9,850 nucleotides of DNA from Armatimonadota bacterium. Lineage in GTDB: Bacteria; Armatimonadota; Armatimonadia; Armatimonadales; Armatimonadaceae. Position numbers and translations under genes: made by a program. The first letter of the stretch is position 1; every line of letters begins with the position of its first letter. Positions 1-6,351 of this stretch are shown here, piece by piece. Under the pieces are notes generated by a model. The model did no database searches, was not told the origin of the DNA, and saw only the letters and a list, made by a program, of their open reading frames with translations. The DNA is taken from positions 1 through 9,850 of the forward strand of contig JACMIU010000417.1 in the NCBI GenBank assembly GCA_014380985.1, in the 5' to 3' direction.

Positions 1-1395
1 CAATGCCGCGTGCGAGGTCATGCCGCCGCGCTCGGTCAGCACACCTTGCGCCGCTAACATTCCTTTCAGGTCGTCCGGGGATGTGTCGGCGCGAACCAAG
101 ATCACCTTCTGACCTTCGCCGCCCTTGCCCATTTGCGCGGCACGTTCGGCGTCAAACACGGCGATACCGGTTGCTGCACCGGGTCCGGCAGGCAAGCCCT
201 TCGCCAGCACATCGTACTTCGCACCGGGTGTGATCACCGGCAAAAGGCACTGGGTCAGCAGGTTCGGGTCAACGCGGGCAATCGCTTCCGCTTTCGTGAT
301 GCGTCCTTCGGCGACATTATCCACGGCGATTTTCACGGCGGCGGGACCCGTGCGCTTGCCGGAGCGACACTGGAGGATAAACAGTTTGTTGCGCTCAATC
401 GTGAACTCAATATCCTGCATATCTTTGTAATGGTCTTCGAGCTTCGCGCAAACATCCACGAACTCGTTGTAAAGCGAATCGCTGTACGTGCGTAGTTCCT
501 CAATCGGGAGCGGGGTGCGAACGCCCGCCACGACATCTTCGCCCTGCGCGTTAATCAGGTACTCGCCGAATACCTTGTTCTCGCCGGTCGAGGGGTTGCG
601 CGTGAACGCCACGCCCGTGCCGCAGTCGTCGCCCATGTTGCCGAAAACCATGGCTTGAATGTTGACCGCGGTTCCGATTTCGTCGGGGATATTCTCGCGG
701 CGTCGGTAGATAATGGCGCGGTCGTTGTTCCACGAGCGGAAAACGGCGGTGATGGAGTCTTCTAACTGCTTGGTGACATCCTGCGGGAAGTCTTGCCCGG
801 TCTTGGACTTAAAGACGGCGAGGTAATCGTCGCACAGGGCTTTGAGATCGTCCGCGCTAACTTGCAGGTCGTCGGTAACGCCGAGTTTGGTCTTGAGGTC
901 GCGGAACATATGCTCGAAGTCGTGCTTCGACAAGCCTTCCGCCATGTGTGAGTAGGCGACATCGGCGAGCATCATGATCAACCGGCGGTATGAGTCGTAA
1001 ACAAAACGCGGGTTGCCCGACGCGGTCGCCATCGCGGCGGCGACTTCGTTGTTCAAGCCGAGGTTCAGCACGGTGTCCATCATGCCGGGCATAGAAAACT
1101 TCGCGCCGGAACGAACCGACAGCAGGAGCGGGTTCGACGGGTCGCCGAGTTTCTTGCCTTGCTCCGCCTCGACGGTGGCGAGCGCAGTATGCACTTCGTC
1201 CATCACGCCGGCGGGGAGTTTTGCGCCCGCCGCGTAGTAATCGTTGCAAACTTCGGTGGTGACGGTGAAGCCGGGGGGAACCGGCAGACCGATTTTGTTG
1301 AGCATTTCGGCAAGGTTCGCGCCCTTGCCGCCGAGCAGGTCGCGCTGCGACTTGTCGCCTTCGCTAAATAGCCAAACGCGCTTTTGGGTAGCCAT
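1..1395 (-). CDS. ppdK: Pyruvate, phosphate dikinase, N-terminal half (cut by window edge)
   Basis: Cytosolic enzyme that interconverts pyruvate, ATP and phosphate with phosphoenolpyruvate, AMP and pyrophosphate. The frame is open without a stop from ATG 1395 to base 1 (465 codons), about half of the usual roughly 880 residues, so the PEP/pyruvate-binding barrel lies outside. Visible in order: the ATP-grasp start GGKGANLAEM (22-31), PPGFTVTTE (40-48), SVRSGAKFSMPGMMDTVLN (93-111), FRSWNNDRA (219-227), the glycine-rich MVFGNMGDDCGTGVAFTRNP (249-268), NAQGEDVVAGVRTP (282-295), QDIEFTIER (327-335), and the swivelling phosphohistidine domain ending GGMTSHAA (457-464). H462 is the catalytic phospho-accepting His and T459 the Thr that the regulatory kinase/phosphatase targets in other PPDKs. 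The start is preceded by AAGGAA about 13 nt upstream. It has its own promoter and a hairpin-rich leader. PEP synthase is less likely, given GGMTSHAA and the overall motif order. Confidence 0.97.
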   Translation of the reverse strand, partial: MATQKRVWLFSEGDKSQRDLLGGKGANLAEMLNKIGLPVPPGFTVTTEVCNDYYAAGAKLPAGVMDEVHTALATVEAEQGKKLGDPSNPLLLSVRSGAKFSMPGMMDTVLNLGLNNEVAAAMATASGNPRFVYDSYRRLIMMLADVAYSHMAEGLSKHDFEHMFRDLKTKLGVTDDLQVSADDLKALCDDYLAVFKSKTGQDFPQDVTKQLEDSITAVFRSWNNDRAIIYRRRENIPDEIGTAVNIQAMVFGNMGDDCGTGVAFTRNPSTGENKVFGEYLINAQGEDVVAGVRTPLPIEELRTYSDSLYNEFVDVCAKLEDHYKDMQDIEFTIERNKLFILQCRSGKRTGPAAVKIAVDNVAEGRITKAEAIARVDPNLLTQCLLPVITPGAKYDVLAKGLPAGPGAATGIAVFDAERAAQMGKGGEGQKVILVRADTSPDDLKGMLAAQGVLTERGGMTSHAAL

Positions 1396-1508
1396 AATAA
1401 AAAAACGTTCCTTAATGGGTAGTGGCAAAATTGCGCCGTGCCGGATAGCGAAAACCGCTTCCGGCACGGCGAACCGCCGTCAGTAACTTCGTTACTGCGC
1501 GGGAAACC
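1396..1508 (-). promoter_or_regulatory. ppdK 5' leader with two hairpins
   Basis: About 110 nt between the predicted ppdK transcription start and ATG 1395. It contains a small hairpin (CAGTAAC/GTTACTG, 1481-1487 with 1491-1497, loop of 3). Closer to the gene is a very stable hairpin: 11-bp arms GCCGTGCCGGA/TCCGGCACGGC (1435-1445 with 1460-1470), extended past one bulged base by AGCG/CGCT around a 5-nt loop. No strong U-run follows the large hairpin on the minus strand (only TTTT a few bases on), so it is not a clear terminator. A stabilising or attenuating leader structure is possible. I match it to no known riboswitch. Confidence 0.6.
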
Positions 1509-1514
1509 ACATGT

Positions 1515-1544
1515 ATTGTACCGCACGGCGCGAAGGCGGGTCAA
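1515..1544 (-). promoter_or_regulatory. Sigma-70-type promoter for ppdK
   Basis: On the minus strand TTGACC (1544-1539) and TACAAT (1520-1515) are separated by 18 bp, a close match to the housekeeping -35/-10 consensus. The -35 lies just past the stop codon of the preceding gene (1552-1550), and the expected start is near 1508. ppdK is therefore probably transcribed independently of the broken gene upstream. Confidence 0.75.
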
Positions 1545-1549
1545 TCGCG

Positions 1550-1984
1550 CTAACCCACCAGCACGGAAACGATGTCGCTGTACTCGCCGACCGCGACGTT
1601 GCCCTTCACAAACCGGGCGCGGTATCGCCGCATTTCCGGCGTCCCGGTCGCGCTCGGCGCGGCATTGTGCGCGAACGGCGACTGCAGAACGCTACCGACG
1701 ACCACGAAACCCGGCGACGACCCGGTCGCCATTTCCAGTTGAATCCCGTCGAAACACCCTTTGACGAACTTGACGGTGGCGACGCGCTCCGCGTACTCGT
1801 CCTTGTACTGCGCGGCGGCGTTCACGACGTAGACAAAGGTGGCGTAGTCGTTGTTGATAGCGGCGACATCGGCGGAAGTAAAGCCGAGCGGCGCGGCATA
1901 TTGGGCGAACTTGGCGGCGAAGTTGCCGAATCAGACAATGCGATTGGCGTCGGCGGTCGGTAGAAAGTCAATACCGGAAGGCAT
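1550..1984 (-). pseudogene. Small unknown protein gene with in-frame TGA at codon 18
   Basis: Reading from ATG 1984 gives 144 codons in one frame to TAG at 1552-1550, broken only by TGA at 1933-1931 (codon 18). Both sides read like one protein: MPSGIDFLPTADANRIV, then the stop, then FGNFAAKFAQYAAPLGFTSA and onward, ending RYRARFVKGNVAVGEYSDIV and SVLVG. There is no signal peptide or membrane segment. The N-terminal part looks helical, while the end resembles the last strands of a fibronectin-type-III-like domain. From memory, a family of small bacterial proteins has an aromatic residue, often Trp, near this position, so TGG to TGA is the simplest origin, but I cannot name the family. The start has only a weak upstream AAAGAAA. 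The gene could be a recent pseudogene, a readthrough gene, a sequence error, or a shorter protein initiated downstream (for example GTG 1825). Confidence 0.6.
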
Positions 1985-2145
1985 AACGGTTTCTTTAGGT
2001 TGCGTGGACGCAACGGCTACATTTTGCGCGCACAGACGGGATATTTGCGTCCACTATATACAGTGTTGAGCGCGTGGTTTACAGTTCTGTGCACAGGGAC
2101 GTGATTCCTGCGTTTTTATTTACAATTCCTGCGCGCAGAAACGAC
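1985..2145. other. Intergenic stretch with direct repeats and a palindrome
   Basis: No gene is seen. The 9-mer ATTCCTGCG occurs at 2104-2112 and 2125-2133 (21 bp apart). CTGCGCGCAG (2129-2138) is a perfect 10-bp palindrome. On the minus strand TATAGT (2058-2053) could be a -10 element for the gene starting at 1984, but no convincing -35 accompanies it. The minus-strand form of the repeat, CGCAGGAAT, contains the GCAGGA hexamer found upstream of three other genes here, without a good partner hexamer. Confidence 0.4.
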
Positions 2146-2184
2146 AAAAAGGGACGTAAGGATTGTGTCCCTGCGTCCCTTTTT
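2146..2184 (-). terminator. Intrinsic terminator after the 2877-2200 gene
   Basis: Perfect 11-bp inverted repeat AAAAAGGGACG (2146-2156) and CGTCCCTTTTT (2174-2184) with a 17-nt loop. On the minus strand it starts 15 nt past the TAG at 2202-2200 and ends in a T-run, the classic form. It is nearly symmetrical, but no plus-strand gene enters from the left. Confidence 0.85.
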
Positions 2185-2199
2185 ATCATCTACGTGCGC

Positions 2200-2877
2200 C
2201 TATTTACGACGGCGGGCGACGACAACCGCGCCTACACCTACTATTATGGGCAGGAGCAGGGCGACGGTTCCGGCTTCCGGCACGACCACGGGCGCGTTGT
2301 TGATCAGTTGGAACGCGCAACCGTTTGTTAAGGGGACAAAGATAAACTCGCCGCTCGGCGTGAATCGTATAAAGGAACCGGTGGTGTCGGCGGAGGTCGC
2401 CCATCCCCAAATGTCGTTCGTGTCCGCCGTGGTGTCGTTCACAATCTCGATGCCGAACGTTCCCGCGCCCATTATAACCGGCGTCGAAAGCGTGACTTCG
2501 TACCGGTAGATGTCGGAATCAAAGGAGTCGAGACCGGTATCCACGCGACCGGGGTTGCCGATAAGGAACGTTTCGCCAGTGCGCGGGGCGGCGTTCAGGG
2601 TTCCCGCCGTGGTATCGAAAAAGGAAATCGTGAACGCATCGGGTTCAGTCGGCGTGTTACCAAAGGCGTAAACACCGTACCAGCGCACGGTGTTGAACGT
2701 CGTTGTGGCATTGAACGTGAAACCTTCGGCGATAAACTGCGGCTGAGTGGGGTCGCTCGTAAACGCATTGACGCCATTCGGGTTTCCGTTGTCGAAAACT
2801 ATGGTTTGTGCGGGGGCGGGGGCGGCGCAAGCGGCGAGGAAAACAAGCGCGGCGAACCGCTTCACGGAAAAATGCAT
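2200..2877 (-). CDS. Secreted PEP-CTERM protein, unknown function
   Basis: 225 residues. Signal peptide at 1-23 (K/R, a hydrophobic Ala/Leu core, then APA before Q24). The mature part is rich in Asn, Thr, Phe and Gly and looks all-beta, like a single jelly-roll or beta-sandwich domain. The tail is a PEP-CTERM-type signal: VVVPEAGTVALLLP (197-210), a hydrophobic run, then ARRRK at the extreme C terminus. By analogy with the family, an exosortase would cut near the VPE motif and attach or release the protein at the cell surface. The start is supported by AAAAGGA seven bases before the ATG, and the gene carries the shared promoter-like pair and leader. It ends in TAG and is followed by a terminator. 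The central domain is not recognised; a lectin- or matrix-like role would be a guess. Confidence 0.88.
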   Translation of the reverse strand: MHFSVKRFAALVFLAACAAPAPAQTIVFDNGNPNGVNAFTSDPTQPQFIAEGFTFNATTTFNTVRWYGVYAFGNTPTEPDAFTISFFDTTAGTLNAAPRTGETFLIGNPGRVDTGLDSFDSDIYRYEVTLSTPVIMGAGTFGIEIVNDTTADTNDIWGWATSADTTGSFIRFTPSGEFIFVPLTNGCAFQLINNAPVVVPEAGTVALLLPIIVGVGAVVVARRRK

Positions 2878-2950
2878 CGGGGTATCCTTTTCAGTCGCGC
2901 CACGGATGGAACGTCCGGCACGATAGCCGGGGGCGCGGGCGGAGACGTGA
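2878..2950 (-). promoter_or_regulatory. Structured leader of the 2877-2200 gene (copy 1)
   Basis: Minus-strand leader between the predicted transcription start and ATG 2877. GGCGCGAC (2901-2894) lies 2-3 bases before the Shine-Dalgarno AAAAGGA and can pair with GTC-x-CGCC-like sequence near 2946-2936, enclosing a small hairpin GCCGGA/TCCG(T)GGC. CCGGCTATCGTGC (2930-2918) is repeated exactly in the leader of the 9764 gene (9831-9819). The layout matches the other leaders in the window. Confidence 0.55.
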
Positions 2951-2952
2951 TT

Positions 2953-2982
2953 TTTTTCACCGTCGCGTCTCGCGTTTCCTGC
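2953..2982 (-). promoter_or_regulatory. Promoter-like pair GCAGGA-N18-GAAAAA
   Basis: Minus-strand GCAGGA (2982-2977) and GAAAAA (2958-2953) with an 18-bp spacer, 13 nt past the stop of the 4017-2995 gene. The same hexamer and spacing recur upstream of the genes at 4920 and 6222. It does not fit the sigma-70 consensus, so an alternative sigma factor is possible. Confidence 0.45.
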
Positions 2983-2994
2983 TTCGGCGCGGAT

Positions 2995-4017
2995 TTATTT
3001 GCGCGTTTCGTTCGCCGCGACGGGTGCGCCGCCGTTAAACGTGAACTGCCGTGCCGTGCCGTTCGCACCACCGTTCTTCCAATCGGTGGTGCGAATATAA
3101 ACGTTGATGGTTTTGGCGACCCGCCCGAACGTGCCGGTCACGGCGAAACAATCGGCGTCGGCTCCGTAGAACTTGTTTTTCGCGTAGCCCTTGTAAATAT
3201 ACGACAGATTCGTGCCGACGATGTCGAGGGTCGCCTGCGGGGTATGGAGTTCAAAGCCGTTCGGAAGCACACCACCGCTCATAATCGTTTTGCTTTCGTC
3301 CATGCCCCGCGCACTGGTCACGGTTCCGCCCCCGATAGCGAGGATGGCGGTCTTCCTACCGCTCGCATATTCCACGGTTCCGCCCGTGATACGGATCGTC
3401 TTGTAACCTTGACTGCTAACATACTTGATGGTTCCGCCGCTGATGTTGACCACCGCCGCCTCGTAACTCGTGACGCCGTTGAAGTTGCCGCCGGAGATAT
3501 TCATGATGCTGTACTTCATCGCCGCAACTTGTTTGATGTTCCCGCCGCTGATATTGGTCGTGCTATCAACCGAGGGGTTGACGGAGTCCACGTTGCCGCC
3601 GCTGATGTGGAGCGCACCACCGGCAGAAATAAAGCCGACATTTCCGCCGCTGATGTTTATGTCGCTCCCCTGACTGCTACCAATCTTATCAACGCTTCCC
3701 CCGGTGACGTTTACCCGATGCGTACCGAACAAATACACGCCGGGACCGACGTTGTAGCCCTTGAGCAGGGTTCCTTTTTTGGTTCCGGTGACTTTCGCGC
3801 CGTTTGTAATGGTGAGCGTCACCGTGCCGGGAACATAGGATTCGTCGGCGGTTCTGCCCATGATCACATCGTTGCCGGAAATGTCGGTGCTAAGGGTGTG
3901 ATCGGCGGACACGTAGTAAGCGTCGCCGCTTTTGGCGAATTGGGCGCGGGCGGGCGTGGCGACGGTCAATGCGGCGGCGCAGAGCGTCGTAACGAGGAAG
4001 TGAGAGGGTTTGAACAT
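2995..4017 (-). CDS. Secreted beta-solenoid repeat protein without sorting tail (paralogue 1)
   Basis: 340 residues. Signal peptide at 1-25 ending ARA before Q26. Residues 28-75 form a conserved N-terminal cap (SGDAYY, VPGTVTLTI) shared with the genes at 4920 and 9764. Residues 100-250 hold nine rows of about 18 residues built on N-I-S-G-G-N/T-[IV]; the paired glycines begin at 106, 124, 140, 158, 176, 194, 212, 229 and 248, as expected for a right-handed beta-solenoid. Residues 250-330 are the shared C-terminal domain (LPNGFELH, TLDIVGT, FAVTGTFG, RQFTFNGGAP). The protein stops eleven residues after that with no PEP-CTERM tail, unlike the 9764 paralogue. Upstream is only A-rich sequence (GAAAAGAAAAAG) rather than a clear Shine-Dalgarno. 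The gap to the preceding stop is 66 nt, so it may share a transcript with 4920-4084. Function unknown; probably surface or extracellular. Confidence 0.9.
   Translation of the reverse strand: MFKPSHFLVTTLCAAALTVATPARAQFAKSGDAYYVSADHTLSTDISGNDVIMGRTADESYVPGTVTLTITNGAKVTGTKKGTLLKGYNVGPGVYLFGTHRVNVTGGSVDKIGSSQGSDINISGGNVGFISAGGALHISGGNVDSVNPSVDSTTNISGGNIKQVAAMKYSIMNISGGNFNGVTSYEAAVVNISGGTIKYVSSQGYKTIRITGGTVEYASGRKTAILAIGGGTVTSARGMDESKTIMSGGVLPNGFELHTPQATLDIVGTNLSYIYKGYAKNKFYGADADCFAVTGTFGRVAKTINVYIRTTDWKNGGANGTARQFTFNGGAPVAANETRK
3095..3705. repeat. Intragenic tandem repeats encoding the SGG solenoid rows
   Basis: On the plus strand a degenerate core like TCCGCCGCTGATGTT recurs near 3432, 3489, 3543, 3597 and 3648, about 51-57 bp apart, with weaker copies toward 3380 and 3690. 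The spacing is close to 54 bp, or 18 codons, and the units lie in the frame of the minus-strand solenoid gene. They are protein repeats rather than a separate DNA element. Confidence 0.7.
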
Positions 4018-4083
4018 GGCTTTTTCTTTTCGAGGTGGATGACCGGCAAACGGCGACGCGGCGTGATGCTCGCTCAGCGCGGT

Positions 4084-4920
4084 CTATCTATTCCTTCTGA
4101 TTGTGCCGGGTCGCACCGGGACAGGTGAAACGCCGTTGAAAGTGAACTGTCGAGGCTTGGCGTTTTCGGTGCCGCCCGCACCCGCCGCATTCGTGATATG
4201 CAGGTCGTAGGTTTGCTTTGCGTCGCCGAATGTACCGGAGACCTGGAAGGTATCCACGTATTTTCCGTATCGGTCGCTGTAGTGGTATCCTCCATACTTA
4301 AACGACAAGCCCTTGCCGACGAAGTTCGCGGTCGCGGTCGGGTCTTCCAGAATGAAGCCGTTGGGAAAGGTGCCGCCACTGATGTTTGTCTTGCTTTTGT
4401 CGTTACCACTGGCATAGTCAATAGTTCCGCCGCCGAGATTCAGTGTGCTGGCGTTTCGGGCAAAGATAGCAAAAACGCTTGCGTTGCTGAGGTTTATGGT
4501 GCTGTTGTTCCAACTATTTATGTTATAATAAGGTCCACCGCCGAGGTTCACCGTGCTGGCGTCGTAACTTGCGATAATGGAAATGCTCGCGCGCGGAGCA
4601 TCCACACGATGCTTGCCGAACACGTTCACGCCAAAGTAGGAATCGCCGACTTGGACTTGGTAGGTTCCTTTGGGGGATTTATCCTCAAGAACAATCACAC
4701 CGCTCGCCAGAGTGAGCGTCATGGTGCCGGGCAGTGTTTTGAATGTGGTGTCTTTGCCGACAAAGATTTCGTTATTAATAACTTTGGTTTTGAGCGTGAA
4801 ATCGCCGGTCATATAGTAAGCCTCGCCGCTCTTTATCAACTGGGCGTGGGCGGGCGTAAGGATAGTCGACGCGACAACAATGGTCGCGGCGAGCGCAATG
4901 GAGCGGTCTATGAAACGCAT
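4084..4920 (-). CDS. Secreted beta-solenoid protein with degenerate tail (paralogue 2)
   Basis: 278 residues from ATG 4920, chosen over an in-frame ATG 24 nt upstream because AAAGGA lies 9 nt before it and a signal peptide follows directly (1-26, AHA before Q27). N-terminal cap SGEAYYMTGDFTL and LPGTMTLTL match the other two paralogues. A short solenoid has rows at L126, L144, L162 and I180, exactly 18 residues apart (VNLGGG, INLSNA, LNLGGG, TNISGG). The shared C-terminal domain runs from FPNGF (185) through VDTFQVSGTFG to RQFTFNG (257-263). The end, VSPVPVRPGTIRRNR, resembles the PEP-CTERM tail of the 9764 paralogue with the hydrophobic segment missing: P-x-T/P-G-T then directly I-R-R. It should be secreted but not sorted by an exosortase. 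Function unknown. Confidence 0.9.
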   Translation of the reverse strand: MRFIDRSIALAATIVVASTILTPAHAQLIKSGEAYYMTGDFTLKTKVINNEIFVGKDTTFKTLPGTMTLTLASGVIVLEDKSPKGTYQVQVGDSYFGVNVFGKHRVDAPRASISIIASYDASTVNLGGGPYYNINSWNNSTINLSNASVFAIFARNASTLNLGGGTIDYASGNDKSKTNISGGTFPNGFILEDPTATANFVGKGLSFKYGGYHYSDRYGKYVDTFQVSGTFGDAKQTYDLHITNAAGAGGTENAKPRQFTFNGVSPVPVRPGTIRRNR

Positions 4921-4966
4921 AACAGGATGTCCTTTCGTCGCCACGGCGGATAGGGCGACGTTTCTA
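4921..4966 (-). promoter_or_regulatory. Structured leader of the 4920-4084 gene (copy 2)
   Basis: The shortest and clearest copy. Minus-strand CGTCGCC (4960-4954) pairs perfectly with GGCGACG (4942-4936) over 7 bp around an 11-nt loop. The 3' arm directly abuts the Shine-Dalgarno AAAGGA (4935-4930), and ATG 4920 follows. This geometry could control access to the ribosome binding site. Confidence 0.6.
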
Positions 4967-4995
4967 TTATTCGACGAGCGAGTGAGTTATCCTGC
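4967..4995 (-). promoter_or_regulatory. Promoter-like pair GCAGGA-N17-GAATAA
   Basis: Minus-strand GCAGGA (4995-4990) and GAATAA (4972-4967) separated by 17 bp, starting 9 nt past the stop of the 5301-5005 gene. An expected start about 7 nt further on would put the 5' end just before the CGTCGCC arm of the leader hairpin. Confidence 0.5.
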
Positions 4996-5004
4996 TTACT
5001 GTGC

Positions 5005-5301
5005 TTAGCGGGGTGCGTCGGGGTTCGCGGCAATCCACGCCATGATCGCCTCGTGCGAACGCTTGCCGTGCGCGGCGTACTCGTTGCGCGAGCGATGCGA
5101 TTCGACATGGTAGTTTAAGCGTTCGGCGAGGGCGATCATATAGGCGTGACCGGACACGGCGTACTCGGCTTTTTCCTCGGCGGACAGGCGAATCAGCGCG
5201 GTGTATTCCGCAAACGACGCCTGTACCCGCAGGTCAAGGTACAGGTCGTCGCCGGCTCGGAGCAGAAACCAGAACTGAGGCTCGTTATTAATCACGTGCA
5301 T
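5005..5301 (-). CDS. Unknown 98-residue protein
   Basis: 98 residues with no signal peptide or membrane segment, so probably cytosolic. It begins MHVINNEPQFWFLLRAGDDL and has an aromatic, strand-rich first third (YLDLRVQASFAEYTALIRL), followed by a charged helical part (SAEEKAEY, IALAERLNYH) and the tail AWIAANPDAPR. I think I have seen similar small bacterial proteins with an N-E-P-x-F-W-F-L-L opening, but I cannot name a family or function. It starts only 6 nt after the TAA of the interrupted metalloprotease-like gene and has no visible Shine-Dalgarno, which suggests translational coupling. An upstream premature stop would therefore matter for its expression. It ends in TAA just before the promoter-like element of the next gene. 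Confidence 0.7.
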   Translation of the reverse strand: MHVINNEPQFWFLLRAGDDLYLDLRVQASFAEYTALIRLSAEEKAEYAVSGHAYMIALAERLNYHVESHRSRNEYAAHGKRSHEAIMAWIAANPDAPR

Positions 5302-5307
5302 AATGGC

Positions 5308-6222
5308 TTATTTTACCGGTGATTTGCGCCATCGCACAATGAGGGCAAGCGCGGGCAGGAGAAGCGCGAACGAACCCGACTCCGGCACGACCACCGGGGC
5401 GAGCGGCAGTCCGGCGTCGGACGCGATGGCGAGGTCGAGTGCGGAAATGTCGTAGCGCGTCCCCCGGAAGTAGACGACGCCGTTCATCATGTCGGGAATC
5501 AGGTCGTCGCCGGGGAGCGGAGAGCCGTTGCCGACGTGGTACAGGTTGCCGAAGGTGAGCGGAACCAGACCGCCGTACTCCGCGACCGCCGCGTCGCCAT
5601 TAAAAAACGGAACGTCGTCGCCGTCAATATCCACGAGTTCGACGAACTGGTCAAAGATAGACTGGAAGTTGCCGGTCAGTTGACCGGTGCCGAAGTCGCG
5701 GAAGCCATTGAACGACAGCGCGTGTCCGGTCTCGTGCAGGAAAAACGAGTATGCATCGGTTCTGTCCATCGGCACGGGGGCGGTGCGTAGCGTCGGGTTC
5801 GGGTCGAACCATAGTTCGTTGGCGAGATAGTCTTGACCGATGTTGATTTTGATGTCGGCAGTGGCGGCGTTCGGGTCAATGCCGGTTTTGAGTTCGGCGG
5901 CGGCTCCCTACTCGAACGTGTTGATGCCGCCGATGTTGGCGACGAACGACGACGTGACACTGCGCCCGTTGCCGGTCGGGATATCGGGAAAGCCGATTAA
6001 AACTTCGAGACTGCTGTCCACGCCGAGGTCGAAGCGCGAAACCCAGTCGTTCCCGGCAGCGTTCATGTGGCTGGTAATCTCATCATAATAGTCGGAGAAC
6101 GCGCTACCGGGATCGTTGAACGACACGTTGAAGGTGACGGCGGGTCGGGCGATAGCGAAAGACGCGGCGGCGGCGCAAAGGATTGCGGCGCGGGCGAACG
6201 GATGGCGTAAGAAAACACGCAT
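5308..6222 (-). pseudogene. Secreted HExxH metalloprotease-like PEP-CTERM gene with in-frame TAG
   Basis: One 304-codon frame from ATG 6222 to TAA at 5310-5308, interrupted only by TAG at 5910-5908 (codon 105). Signal peptide at 1-26 (R-rich start, Ala-rich core). The first half has FNVSFNDPGSAFSDYYDEI and an NDW segment. The stop falls between GGINTFE and GAAAELKTGIDPN. Beyond it are INIGQDYL, LWFDPNPTLRT and a zinc-type motif HETGHALSFNG (163-173; H163, E164, H167). The C terminus is a PEP-CTERM tail: VVVPESGSFALLLP, a hydrophobic stretch, RWRK. The intact protein would be an extracellular, sorted metallopeptidase-like protein; I do not see the third zinc ligand with certainty. AAAGGGG precedes the start. 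The frame downstream is otherwise undamaged, so the stop is recent, suppressed, or a sequence error. Restarting downstream would lose the signal peptide. Confidence 0.75.
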
Positions 6223-6295
6223 AGCAAAACCCCTTTCGTCGCGCCTACGGTAAGGAGGCACAATTGCCGAACGTAATGCGGGCGGCGATGCCGAT
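6223..6295 (-). promoter_or_regulatory. Structured leader of the 6222-5308 gene (copy 3)
   Basis: Minus-strand GGCGCGACG (6245-6237) directly precedes the Shine-Dalgarno AAAGGGG (6236-6230). TCGCCGCC-type sequence at 6288-6281 can pair with GGCGCGA. The enclosed part can form GGCA/TGCC and TACG/CGTA stems. TCGCCGCCCGC (6288-6278) is also the exact inverse of 6316-6306, an 11-bp inverted repeat with a 17-nt loop that spans the promoter-like region, so two alternative pairings of the same strand are possible in DNA. Confidence 0.55.
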
Positions 6296-6325
6296 TGTTT
6301 CGCCGTCGCCGCCCGCGCTTCCTGC
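6296..6325 (-). promoter_or_regulatory. Promoter-like pair GCAGGA-N18-GAAACA
   Basis: Minus-strand GCAGGA (6325-6320) and GAAACA (6301-6296) with an 18-bp spacer, just past the stop of the deacetylase gene. The context AAGCAGGAAxCGCG and GCGACGGyGAAA is almost the same as upstream of the 2877 gene. Confidence 0.5.
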
Positions 6326-6351
6326 TTAGTCACCGATTTTTTGCGGGCGCG

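Noticed and set aside
3430..3665. Regular repeats about 54 bp apart that resemble a CRISPR array
   Set aside because: The repeat core is degenerate, the spacing is a multiple of three, and the units encode N-I-S-G-G rows of a secreted protein in frame.
2806..4128. 440-codon plus-strand open frame
   Set aside because: It lies antisense to the solenoid gene 4017-2995, the start of the 2877 gene and the intergenic promoter and leader. The minus-strand frames have signal peptides, repeats and shared paralogue domains, while the plus frame has no coherent protein features.
4921..4944. Longer N terminus for paralogue 2 from the in-frame ATG at 4944
   Set aside because: It would place eight residues before the signal peptide and translate through the Shine-Dalgarno AAAGGA that serves ATG 4920.
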